The position numbers and the translations under genes were made by a program. DNA of 64,000 nucleotides, taken from positions 26,506,782 to 26,570,781 of the forward strand of contig NC_065535.1 of assembly GCF_932294415.1 (NCBI RefSeq). The letters run 5' to 3'. This DNA is from Quercus robur (lineage: Eukaryota; Streptophyta; Magnoliopsida; Fagales; Fagaceae). Positions 51,070 through 61,797 of the stretch are shown piece after piece. Every line of letters starts with the position of its first letter. Position 1 is the stretch's first letter. The notes under the pieces were generated by a model that made no database searches, had not been told where the DNA came from, and saw only the letters and a list, made by a program, of their open reading frames with translations.

Positions 51070-51961
51070 TGTTTTCTGATATAAACAAACCCTAGAAATG
51101 TGAATTTGAGAAATGAAATGAATTTGAATTTTATCAAAATTTTGGATTTGGATTTGGAATATTTTTTTGTTGTTGCTTTGTTAAAATTTGTTCCTTGCTT
51201 CTTGAATCTTTTTTTTTTTGCTGAATACACACTCATCGGAGGGAGGGTTTTACTTGTCTGCGACCATGAGCTGGGTTACTATGCTTGCATTGGGACACGT
51301 GTCAGTATTAACAGTGTCCTCTTGCTCAATGATGACGTGGCAGCATCAGATTATTTCTAATATTGGAAAAAGAAAAGAAATGCTGTGTTTTTGAATAACT
51401 TTTTGTGAGATTGGCGGTGTTTTTGTAAGAAGTTTTTAGTAATGTTCTTTGTTCAGGTTAATGTGTGCCCATTAAGTTATTTTTATTTTTGGAAGCATTT
51501 TTCGGGAATTGAAAAAGCTATTATTACTTTTTCAATTCTCAAAAATTATTTTTTTTAAAATAAAAATTAAGGACATACATTAATAAAATCCTATATATAT
51601 ATATATATATATCCAAGTTGAAAGTTGCAACTTGCGAAATTATTTTGTAACAAATTAAATTTGTTTAGTGCTTGTTTATTAATATTGTTTAAATAAGCTC
51701 AAAAAAAAAATAATATTGTTTAAACGATAGTTTTTGTTATTTAAATAACATAACACATAATTTCACAATATTTAAACAACATGAATTTTATTAATGTGTG
51801 CCTTTAGGGCACATATTAACCGGACTACATATATATATATATATTATATATATATATATATAAAATTAGTATCTTACGTGTTTTTATATATATATATATA
51901 AAATTAGTATCTTACGTATTGATAAAAAACAATCTTTATATAACAAATATTCAGATATTAC
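51070..51961. other. 5' flank of the RanBPM-like gene
   Basis: The probable promoter of the minus-strand gene is at 51070-51400. (AT)n runs stand at 51591-51613 and 51827-51862, and a short direct repeat (aaaattagtatcttacgt) at 51862 and 51900. No gene seen. Confidence 0.5.
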
Positions 51962-53521
51962 AACTTGAAATGCTATTATCTATTTAAAATAACAAAAACA
52001 AAAAACAAAAAGAGCTACTCTCTTTCAATTTGAAATGGAAATACCCAAACCCCAACTGGTCTCTCTTCTCTCTTTCAATTCGTATCGTAAAACCCGAAGC
52101 TAGCTCCTTGTCCGATACTTTCCCTTTTTGTTTCGTGTTACATTTCGGATCCCAAACCCGATATTTCTATATTTCCTCCCTTCTTCGATTTCTCCGCTCC
52201 ATATTTATCTCCCTTCTTCCAATCTATTTATTTTTGACGGTGGGTGATGATATTATTAGCAGCAAAACACACAAGAATTTGGTTTCAGTTACTTTTTTGA
52301 ACCAAAGCAAGCTCAACAGAGTTCTCAATCTATTGCATTCTAATCAAACAAGGTGAGAGAATATCTCAATTTCTTTTTTATTACATATATGCACTTTCTT
52401 AAAAATAACCAAACACAATGTTATTTTCATTTTTTAAGATTTGGGTTTGCTTTTGCTTTTGCTTTTGCTTGTTCTTCATTTCAATATAGCATCATTCAAT
52501 AAATCATGGGTCACATTTATTTATTTAATGTTATTTTGAAAATTTTAGTTTATTTTACAGTGGAAAAAAAAAAAAAGAGTGGGTGTGGGCTAAAGAGTGA
52601 AAGAAAGACAAAGAAGGGGGAACAGTTGAGTTGAGTTGGGTTGGGATTGTGGGGGTTTGGGTTTTGGGTAAGTCGCTTTCGAATAATAATGGTTGCAATT
52701 TAATAATAGAGGGACTCTCTTGGTCTAAAGGCCAATGTCATCCTTATTCTCATGTCTCTTTGTCCACTCATGTACCGCTTTCATTTCTCGACCACCTAAA
52801 CAAAAACAAAAGAGACTGAGAGTTTTTTCCGTCTTTGGAATTCTTGAAAACCGAGGAGTAATGTGCTTTGCTTTACACGGTAGATAAAAGTAGTAACCGG
52901 GTTTTTATTGGGTTATTATTTGTTGGGTTTTAAATTTTAATAGAAAAAAAAAAATTATTGTCAGAAACTTCGGCTTGCACAATCTTTGATTCTTTTTATT
53001 TGGGTAAAAAAGCACACACATATAAATCACAGTCGGTCGCTATAATGAGACCACTTTCAAATAGTATGCAGTAATGTATGGCTGCCCACATTTTGTTTCC
53101 TTTTCTTTCTTTCTTTTTCAATTATTGACTCACGATTTTATATCTTAATAACTCTTCTCTGATCCCGAGCGACCCTCTTTGCTTTTGCTTCACTCTTGCT
53201 TTGGTTCAAAAAAGTAACTGAAACCAAACTCTTATGTGTTTTGCTGCTAATAATATCATCACCCACCGTCAAAAATAAATAGATTGGAAGAAGGGAGATA
53301 AATATGGAGCGGAGAAATCGAAGAAGGGAGGAAATATAGAAATATCGGGTTTGGGATCCGAAATGTAACACGAAACAAAAAGGGAAAGTATCGGACAAGT
53401 AGCTAGCTCCGGTTTTACGTTAAGAATTGAAAGAGAGAAGAGAGACCAGTTGGGGTTTGGGTATTTATATAGACACTGACCCTTCACGGTATTTATATAT
53501 AACTTGAAATGCTATTATCTA
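51962..53521. repeat. Inverted duplication with 273-bp arms
   Basis: The left arm (about 52039-52311) recurs as its reverse complement at about 53195-53466, at roughly 95% identity by eye. The spacer is about 880 bp. A 21-bp direct repeat beginning aacttgaaatgctattatct flanks the whole unit (51962-51982 and 53501-53521). The open frames over the arms mirror each other and have no known domain. Confidence 0.88.
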
Positions 53522-53534
53522 AGCCACAACAAGA

Positions 53535-54117
53535 AAATTTTATGCTGGATGCATTAGTCTTCAACCTAATAACAGAAAGGTAGCAACATTGCTGGCAATA
53601 AGAAAGGCAATGCTTCAAACCAAGAAGACTATTTATAAGAGACAAATCTTCTTAATGTCTTCCAAGGAAACAGAAACTTTTGTTGTAAATAGAGAATACA
53701 TGGTTATGGCTGGGTGCTGTTGTTAGAGACAATTATCGAATCCTGCTGTGGTGGTTGTTTCTACTCTCCTTTAGCAATGCTATGGGCACTGAATTGGGGC
53801 TGAGATCTGGGATTTGGTAGGTTGATTGTGGAAGGGACAGCTTCTTGATCCTACAGATTTCTTGATTGGCCTGTTTTAATTCTTATGGTATAGTTGTGGA
53901 TGATATCAAGGAGTGCAGTAGGGGCTTTAGAAGTATTTCTTTTACTGAAGTTAGTTAAATCTTGTAATAAAGCTGCAATAGAATGTTGGCTGCTGTATCT
54001 TTAGGTATGGGGGGTTCTAATGCCCACCCATTATCCAAACCATTGTAAACACTGATATTAACCATTAAGCAATAAACAAATATTTGTTGTTTTATTTAAA
54101 AAAAAAAAAAAAAAAAC
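53535..54117 (+). pseudogene. LINE 3' end with RNase H-like remnant and poly(A)
   Basis: Translated on the plus strand near 53715-53930 with stops, it resembles the RNase H part of a LINE ORF2 (VVRDN, then AMGTELGLRSG). It ends in a ~20-nt A-run at 54098-54116. 53720-53838 is repeated at 63882-64000, which shows a dispersed family. Confidence 0.55.
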
Positions 54118-54144
54118 ACTAGCACATCTACATGAGGAAACTGC

Positions 54145-57100
54145 TCAATGGTTGTGGCTTTGCGAAATGCCTTCTAAAAATGCAGCAAGGTTTTTATAAG
54201 ATGATCCACCTTCTAAAATAGCTTGGCGACAAATATCTTTTAGTCCTCTTGCTCTTTCTCTAATTCCTTACCCTCTCCACTTTCCACATTCATAAACCTT
54301 TGCCCAAGCTCTGATATTTCTTCTTTGGTCACGGACATTTCACTTCCCACTGTTGATCTCTTTATCCTCCACCAAATCTTCCAGTCTTCTACAATTTGCC
54401 TACTAATTGGTACTTGGTCCATAAACAACGGGAAAGTAAGCATTGGCACGCCTGTGAAAATTGCTTCTAGAGTGGAATTCCACCCACAATGTGTCCAGAA
54501 ACCTCCTACAGAAGAATGGCACAACACCTTCAGTTGGTCACACCATGGCACTACCAATCCCAAATCACCACAACTCTCTTTCAACCGAGAAGCTTCTCCA
54601 CGAGCCACCCACAAGAATCTAACACCACTATTACGCAGCCCAGTAGCAATTTCAACCATTTGGGTGCCTGAAACTGAAAGGAAACTTCCCAATGAGATGT
54701 ACAAGACAGAACCCACGGGGGGAATCTAGCCATTGGAGATAGTTGGGGATGTTGTGAGTTCTTGTAATAGAGGAATTATGTTCAAGTTCTAAGTAAGGTA
54801 TGGCAGGGCCAATAGGGTAGACAGGGAATGGAAATATTGCATTTAAATTGTCAGAGGCTTGGGGTTCAAGCTCGTAGACAGAAGTGAGTAGAAGATATTG
54901 TGCTTTCGGCACCCTTGAAATGCATTCCATTGCAAGCTGCAGTACTTGAGGGTCGGTTTCATGAATGATTGTTTGAAGGTCAGCTACTTGTGTTGAAGAA
55001 AGTCCGGGGATTTGGTCCACATGCTGCTCTCCAAGTTCTATACACACAAAAGAGTCAGACATCCAAGTCAGATATCAATGTTTTGCAGTAATATCAAGTC
55101 TAAACTAGAAAGAAATGAACCAGATGGCTCTTTAAGTGGATCAACACGTCCTAGCCAACCCTGTTAATGCCTTTGAGAACTAAAATCTACTTATATTCTC
55201 TAGGTTGTACTAGTTAAACCAACTGACCAAAAATGCATTGAATTCATTACAAAAAAGGCTACACTGACCACCTATTAGTTCCTTCCATTTAAGTATGTTA
55301 CGACCAATATATAGGGTGGCCAAAATAAAATCTTGCAATATAGCTATATTTATTTTCCAACAAATTTATATTTTTTATATGCCATGAAAATCTAAAATAA
55401 AATTTATACTCCTTGCTTACTGCTTTAGACGTTAAACCAATAATGTCTATTATGTTGTGTGAAGTCACAATTGTCATGATGTCTAATTACAATCACACCA
55501 GCTAGGAAAGCAATCCAAAGCTATTGAACTAGACTAGCAATTACAAAATTCTAACAGCTGCTGCACTGCAATCAACAGCTAGCTAGATGCTGTCTTGCTA
55601 TGCTGCACTGCCTTGTTTTGATGTTGTTAGTCTAGGGGTGGAGCCAGGGGTGGTCGAAAGGGTACTTGCCCCCCCCTGGCCTCACCCAAAAAATCTATTA
55701 ATATTTCTTCTATTATATTATATAATACAATAAATGCATTTAAAAATTATATGAATAAATAGTTAATAAATAGGATGGTTTTTTAAACCAAAACCAAAAC
55801 CCTCATGATATAACATTTTTTATAATTACGATTTCAAAATGATTTTTTATGTAAATAAACCCCTAATAGATAAATAATATAATGAATATGTTATTTTATT
55901 TTGAATTTTCTTGCATTCAAATATTGCTTAATATACACATGAATGAATTGTTATTTTGCAAATTGATCTCAAATACTACATATATATATATATGTATGTA
56001 TGTATGTATGTGTGACGTCAAATGTAATTTTTGCCCCTCTCAAGTCAGATTCTGGCTCTGCCACTTGTTGCTGCAGTACAACATGCAGTAGCATAAGAGT
56101 TGCTGGATTACTGTTGAACCATGATGCTGCTGCTGCTGCCAGGTTCTTAATTCTTATCATCACATTTGATCTCAGCTTTTGATTTTTATTTCAAAATCGT
56201 TGTTAGAAATGATTCACTTTAATTTTTATTTTATTTTATAAACGTTCTAAACAAATTCTTATCATAGATTGAAAATTCTAATTATTAAGGATGAAAAATA
56301 TTTGTCTATGTCATAGGTTCTATCTTATCAAAATGACTTAAAGTTGCAAATCTATAAGCATAATTGTAGCAATAAAAATAGGCGCGGTAGATTTTATAAA
56401 TTTTGTTTATTCCATCCACATTTTTCATTTATCAAAAAGCTAAACAACAAATTTCACAATATGTTGAGTTGGCAGAATATAATTGGTGGTAACATCATTT
56501 TCATTTAGACATCTATTATCATAATTTTATGACACCAATTACAGACGGGTGAAATTTGTTATCAAAATTTTTGTTTAGTTGGACTCTCTCTTTTATCAAA
56601 TTTGTAATATATCATTTTTTTTCTAATAAAACAAGCTTGACTAGACACAGTTGAGAAGTGAGGTCTAAAGTAAAAGAAAAACTGTGTAACTAAAACACAT
56701 GAATCATGAATGTAATAGTAACACTTACCAAGAGAATTAACCGCCAAGTGTCGGTTCCGTACGAAAAGATCCCAATGATGCAACATTGAGAAAAAAACAG
56801 CAGGCATGGTCGAAACCGAGGCCACTGGAATATTCCTTCTATTGCCCACGCTTATCGTCCACGGTAACTCAACATCACCTAACATAGCTTCAACTGGGTG
56901 CTCAAGCTGATCAAGAAGTTCCTTAAAGGGAGCTTCCATCTTGGTCATCACAGCTTCGTAGAAGCCAGTGAAGTCAGCAGATCTCAAACTTTCTGGGGGG
57001 ACAACGTTAGGGATGGAGGCAAAGCGGATGTTGTTGGGTTTGGGTTCGGAACCGATGTAGCCGAGCCACTCCTCAGTGACAACAAAGGTAATGAGAAGAT

Positions 57101-57221
57101 GGTGTTTTTCTGAGGATAGTAACTTGCAGAGGTTCATCATCGGGTTTATGTGGCCTCGGCCTGGGTATGGCATGGCTACCACGTGGCAGACGGTTGGTAG
57201 TTCAATGCCGGAAAACTCCAT
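54145..57221 (-). pseudogene. UGT87A-like UDP-glycosyltransferase, frame broken
   Basis: Family 1 plant glycosyltransferases move sugar from a UDP-sugar to small molecules in the cytosol. Exon 1 is 57221-56729 and exon 2 55037-54145; the intron is GT-AG. The start is the ATG of MEFSGIEL; upstream in-frame codons have no ATG. Catalytic His lies in PYPGRGHINPM, partner Asp in LGDVELPWT, and SVGNRRNIPVAS follows. The 44-residue PSPG sugar-donor box is present (HCGWNSTLEAIFTGVP ... FMDQ). Two frame breaks interrupt exon 2: +1 (or -2) in a six-C run at about 54718-54723, and -1 near 54250, which between them restore frame to the TGA at 54145-54147. The total is close to the 455-460 aa usual for UGT87A. 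Both breaks could be assembly errors, since every family landmark survives. Arabidopsis UGT87A2 is linked to flowering time (known). Confidence 0.85.
55632..56066. mobile_element. MITE-like insert in the UGT intron
   Basis: The ends aggggtggagccaggggtgg and the complement of gattctggctctgccact are imperfect inverted repeats of the common plant 'gtggagccagg' terminus. The centre is AT-rich and non-coding. Target duplication uncertain. Confidence 0.55.
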
Positions 57222-57290
57222 CTTTAACTGAGAACCGATCACTGATGAATTTAGTAGAAGGATGTCAATAAGTTTTGTGAGAAATTGCTA

Positions 57291-57339
57291 CTTTATATAA
57301 ACTATTTTTTTTTTGGATAGGTCTTTATATAAACTATTT
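57291..57339 (-). promoter_or_regulatory. Duplicated TATA region of the UGT gene
   Basis: The 17-bp ctttatataaactattt stands at 57291-57307 and again at 57323-57339. It holds a TATATAAAG box when read on the minus strand. The nearer copy is about 70 bp upstream of the ATG. Between the copies are 15 bases that read ACCTATCCAAAAAAA on the minus strand. Confidence 0.75.
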
Positions 57340-57452
57340 GATAATATATATAAGATAGCAATCTATTTATTTATTTATATTGTTATTTTTAATTGCACAA
57401 AGTTTGATTACAAATTTGATTGTAGAATAAGGCTACACATATTTTGAAAATC

Positions 57453-57514
57453 CAACTATTAAATTTCATATTTTTTATGCTTTTAATACGCCTCAAATTT
57501 TGTGTTAATCAAAC
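57453..57514. repeat. Left half of a ~62-bp tandem repeat split by Copia
   Basis: attaaatttcatatttttt, tatgcttttaa and cRtcaaattttgtRttaa occur here and again at 61973-62030. Removing the Copia element makes the two copies adjacent. Confidence 0.8.
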
Positions 57515-57685
57515 TGTTAGAAATACAGAATAATTGTATTGTATTTCATAAATAAAAGAATATACATCACTGCCTTTATATAGGAGGCATATGTGTGCAG
57601 TACAAGTAGAATGTAGTACAAGTACAAGTGTGCTATACAAGTAACCTAATTGGGCCTAAAGCCTATAACATAATATACATTAACA
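57515..57685 (-). repeat. Copia 3' LTR
   Basis: Begins TGTTAG and ends TTAACA on the plus strand. A TATATAAAG box in sense with the element lies at 57574-57582. Downstream in the same sense is the UGT gene, whose ATG is about 350 bp from this box. Confidence 0.95.
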
Positions 57686-57698
57686 GCCCCCCTCAAAC
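57686..57698 (-). other. Copia polypurine tract
   Basis: Read on the minus strand, TTTGAGGGGGGC abuts the 3' LTR, the expected place for plus-strand priming. Confidence 0.85.
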
Positions 57699-60600
57699 TC
57701 AAGGTGGACGTGAGACCAACTTGAGGTTGTCAACCAAATCACGAGTGCGTCCCTTAGGAAGTGACTTGGTGAAGATATCTACAAGTTGATCTTTGGAGGA
57801 GACGGAGAAAAGCTTAAGAGCACCATGGACAAGATGATAACGGATAAAATGACAATCAATCTCAATGTGTTTAGTCCGTTCATGAAAGACATCATTATGA
57901 GCAATATGAATGGCACTCTGGTTGTCACAATAAAGGGGAGTAGCAGAGGAGGTGGACACACCCAAATCCTTAAGGAGCCATCGTAACCAAAGGAGCTCAG
58001 ATGTGGTATCAGCAAGAGCACGATACTCTGCTTCAGTACTGGAGCGGGCCACAAAAGTTTGTTTCTTACTTCGCCAAGAAATCAAAGAAGAACCAAGGAG
58101 AAAACAGTAACCTGTAGTAGACCTGCGATCAGTAGGATCTCCTGCCCAATCAGCATCAGAGAATGCACGGAGTACAAGAGGAGACTGAGCTGAGTAGAAA
58201 AGGCCATGAAAGAGGGTGCCCTTCAAGTATCGAAGAATGCGCAGAACAGCAGCATAGTGAGTTGATCGTGGAGCAGACAGATACTGGCTCACCTGATGAA
58301 CAGCATAGGAGATGTCTGGATGAGTAACTGTGAGATAAACTAGGCTGCCAACCAATCGTCTGTAAAGAGAGGGATTAGACAATGGTTTCCCCCCTGAGGG
58401 AGTCAGATGCGCATTAAGCTCAACTAGAGTGTCAATAGTCTTGCTATCAGTGAGTCCAGCTCGAGACAAGAGTTCAGAAGCATATTTAGCTTGAGTAAGA
58501 TAAAGTCCATCAGTAGAATGAGTGATTTCAAGACCCAAGAAGTAGCTGAGATGTCCAAGATTTTTCATCTCAAATTGCTGACTGAGAAAATTCTTAAGTT
58601 CTTGAATGCCACTGAGGTCATCACCAGTTATGATCATATCATCCACATATAGGAGAAGTAAAATAGTGCCTTTGTCAGTGCGACGAAGAAATAAGGCAGA
58701 ATCATAATGACTGGCCATGTAACCCAAATGAGAGATGGTGGAGCTGAATTTGGCAAATCAAGCTCGTGGAGCTTGTTTAAGGCCATAAAGTGCACGTCGA
58801 AGGTAACAAACCTTATTTGAGTCAACAGAGAGACCAGGAGGAGGTTGCATATAAACTTCTTCATGTAAATCCCCATTAAGGAATGCATTTTTGACATCCA
58901 TCTGAAAAAGATCCCATTTACGGGCAGCAGCAACAGCTAAGAGGGCACGGACAGATGAGATACGAGCAACCGGAGCAAAGGTCTCTTCATAATCAATCCC
59001 ATACTCCTGTGTAAAACCTTTTGCAACAAGACGAGCTTTGTAGCGCTCAATGGACCCATCAGAGCGAGTCTTAATCTTGTAGATCCACTTACAACCAACC
59101 ACAGATTTCCCGGGAGGGAGTGTCACCAAATCCCAAGTATGGTTCTTAGATAATGTATCAAGTTCCTCTTTCATTGCAATCTGCCATAAAGGGTCAGTGG
59201 AAGCCTCACGATAGGTGTGAGGCTCATGTAATGTAGCAAGAGCAGTGTAATAATGATAGTCAAGTAAATGTGTAGGAATAGATCTTACTCGAGTTGAGTG
59301 ACGAGGTGGAATGTCTTGTGCAAGATCTTCAGGCGGAGCAGGAGCAGGGGACCCAAGCTCAGGGTTGGGGTTGGGTAGCTCGTCTTCAACCTGTTCATCT
59401 TCCACCTGTTCATTAAAGAGTGAACTAGGAAAGGGATCAGTGATATCTGGTGGTTGGACAGAGAAGTCTACAAGAGAATCAGGAGCAACTACAGGAGGAT
59501 CAGGAGCAGCTACAGAAGGAATATGTGCCTCATCTGGAAAAAGATCTAAAACAGAGGAGGAAGATAGGGAGGCACGAAAGTGAGAGAGCTCGACAAAGAG
59601 GTGATGTTCCCAAAAGACAACATTGCGGGAAACACGAAGACGATGAGAGACAGGGTCATAACACCGATACCCCTTTTGAGTTTCGCCATAGCCAAGAAAA
59701 CAACAAAGCCTTGACCGAGGCTCAAGTTTGTTATGCTCATGTGGCTGAAGAAGAACGAAACAAGTAGAACCAAAGGAGCGAAGGTGGTGATAGTCTGGAG
59801 ATGACCCAAAAAGGCGCTCATATGGAGTTTGATTTTGGATAACCGGACTCGGAATGCGATTAATAGTATGAACAGCATGAAGAGCAGCTTCGCCCCAAAA
59901 AGGAGCAGGAACTTTGGCAGAGAGAAGAAGAGCACGAACAGTGTCAAGAATATGACGAAGTTTCCGTTCGGCTCTACCATTTTGCTGAGAGGTACCTGGA
60001 CAAGTTAGTTGATGAACAATGCCATAGGAATGCAAAACAGCTTGGAAAGCATATTGAGTATATTCAAGAGCATTATCAGATCGAAAAATTTTGATGCGTT
60101 TGGAAAATTGAGTTTCAACCATTTTTGCAAAATTAGAATATACTTGCAATAATTCAGAACGATGTTTCATATTAAAAATCCAGCTATAGCGAGAGTAATC
60201 ATCAACAAAGACAACAAAATATCAAGACCCACCAATACTAGAGACAGAAGAAGGGCCCCAAACATCAGAATGAATAAGGTCAAAGATATCAGTGGATATT
60301 GATTCACTAGTATTGAAGGGCAAAGCTGGTTGTTTTCCTAATTGGCACGAAACACAATCAAAATTTTTTGTAGACACTGAACCTAACAAACCTCTAGAAG
60401 CTAATTGTTGTACCCGAGAGGAGGATGCATGACCAAGTCGAGCATGCCAAAGTGCAAGGGAAGGAATTGAAGAAGCTGTAGCAACTGCAGCAACAGAAAC
60501 AGGAGCAACAAGTGGAAGACGAAGGTTGTCCACGGGAAACATACGCCCAACTCTAGGACCAGTCCCAAGCTCCTGTCCCGTCCTCGGATCCTGCACAATA

Positions 60601-61325
60601 CACCCAGAATAATCAAAGATAATGCGATAACCCAACTCAGCTAATTGTCAAACAGAAAATAAATTATAAGAAAGGTCAGGAATATTAAAGACTCCAGGAA
60701 CCGAGAGATTGGAGGTCACAACGGAACCTATATTATGACCAGACATTGTGGAACCATTTCCTGTGCGAATATTAAGAGGGTGCGGTGCAGGTTTAAGGTC
60801 AGAAAATAAGGACGAGTGAGGTGTCATGTGATTGCAACAAGCAGAATCCATAAGCCAAGAGGTAGGAGACATACCAGATAAAGCTGAGAGAGAAGAGGAA
60901 TAAGATGCATTACCAACCGTACGAATGACATTGGCGATGATATTTATAAGGTCATCTCTGGAAATGGTGAAAGTGGATCCAGAAGACTGAGACTTTGCAG
61001 AGACGGGAGCCATAGGTTGGACACTCTCAGTGTTAGCAACAATAGCAGCAGAAATGGAAACAGCTGATTTGTTGCGTTGATAGCAAGTCTCAATATTATG
61101 GCCAAAACGTTTGCAAAAATTGCAAAAACGTTTGTTGGATTGTCGGCGACGATTGTTGCAAGAGGTAGAAGACTTGTCCTTATTCTTCATTTTGAAGCAA
61201 AATATGCAAAAATGAAATCTACGCGAAAAACTGGGTAAGGAGGACCCGGACTGCAAAAAGTCAACTCTGGTCAAAAGGCAACGGTCAACCTGGTCAAAGT
61301 CAACGGTCAACCTGGCGAAAGTCAA
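57699..61325 (-). pseudogene. Copia gag-pol frame with three in-frame TGA codons
   Basis: One reading frame runs from 61325 to the terminal TGA at 57699. It is interrupted at 60648-60650, 60222-60224 and 58758-58760, all TGA and with no frameshift between. 61325-60651 has the zinc knuckle (CNFCKRFGHNIETC) and the protease motif region (WLMDSACCNHM). 60635-60225 has the pre-integrase His/Cys motif (HARLGHA ... CVSCQLGK). 60170-58761 has the integrase core and the first half of the reverse transcriptase. 58727-57702 has the YVDD active site and the RNase H (DADWAGDP, DNQSAI). The stop at 58758 cuts the reverse transcriptase itself. Confidence 0.93.
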
Positions 61326-61332
61326 CGGTCAA
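61260..61332 (-). promoter_or_regulatory. Eight W-box motifs in the Copia leader
   Basis: Read in element sense, TTGAC followed by C or T, the WRKY-binding W-box consensus, occurs eight times in 73 bp (plus-strand GTCAA at 61260, 61270, 61284, 61293, 61299, 61306, 61321, 61328). Part of this is a short tandem repeat. Function is inferred only. Confidence 0.7.
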
Positions 61333-61343
61333 TGGTCGGCAGA

Positions 61344-61431
61344 TGACGTCACAGGATGACGTGGCGATGACGTCAGCAGATCAGTGGATGCTGACGCAGC
61401 TAGGGCTGACGTGGCACAGGTGATGACGTCA
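61344..61431 (-). promoter_or_regulatory. TGACGTCA cluster in the Copia leader
   Basis: Three perfect TGACGTCA palindromes (61344-61351, 61368-61375, 61424-61431), two TGACGTGG (61357-61364, 61407-61414) and one TGACGC (61392) lie in 88 bp. These are binding sites of TGA-type and other bZIP factors. Confidence 0.75.
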
Positions 61432-61439
61432 GCGGACAG

Positions 61440-61560
61440 ATCCGGTGCGTGGAAGCGCGTGACAGAGACAGGTCGCGCGTGGAGGCGCGTGGCTGCGCGT
61501 GGAGGCGCGTGGCTGTGACGCCGAGAATTCTGGCGGCGCGTGGGGGCGCGTGGGAGGTCC
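61440..61560 (-). repeat. GCGCGTGG repeats in the Copia leader
   Basis: GCGCGTGGAGGCGCGTGGCT-type units recur between 61460 and 61552. This is the most GC-rich and CpG-dense stretch of the whole window. Confidence 0.8.
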
Positions 61561-61785
61561 GATGAAGACGAAATTTCACAGAACGGCAGATCGGAGAGAC
61601 TACTTTCCAATGATGCTGTCTGTGGTCTGATCGGCGAAGCGGAAGCAGTGGTGGCGGCAAGGCAGTGGTCTTTGATGTATTGGAGTCGCGGTGAAGGCAG
61701 CGGTGCTGCTCACAAAAACGGCTACAGAGGACACCCAAGAAGACAAGACTGCTTAAGAGCGGCACACCAAAGGATCAGAGCAGTG

Positions 61786-61797
61786 GCTTTGATACCA
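61786..61797 (-). other. Copia primer-binding site
   Basis: TGGTATCAAAGC directly follows the 5' LTR in element sense and is complementary to the 3' end of initiator tRNA-Met, with one change from the usual TGGTATCAGAGC. Confidence 0.85.

Larger units (their letters stand above)
61329..61610 (-). pseudogene. Copia leader frame upstream of the zinc knuckle
   Basis: A 93-codon frame in phase with gag-pol, closed by TGA at 61329-61331. Its Arg/Ser/Ala-rich product resembles no gag domain and mostly reflects the GCGCGTG and TGACGT repeats. It may mark the place where the normal gag N-terminus was lost. Confidence 0.5.

Noticed and set aside
50561-51079. Plus-strand frames opposite RanBPM exon 1
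   Set aside because: The minus-strand SPRY coding exon explains the openness; the antisense product is Ser/Pro-rich and has no domain.
52030-53398. Similar ~90-residue frames on opposite strands
   Set aside because: They are the same sequence in the two arms of an inverted duplication; hydrophobic low-complexity product, no start context and no known family.
57699-58727. Treating the 342-codon frame as a host gene
   Set aside because: YVDD and RNase H motifs, LTRs, primer-binding site and polypurine tract show that it is the 3' part of Copia pol.
59311-59767. Plus-strand open frames of 90-105 codons
   Set aside because: They are antisense to the Copia integrase and linker region, whose minus-strand frame has clear domains.
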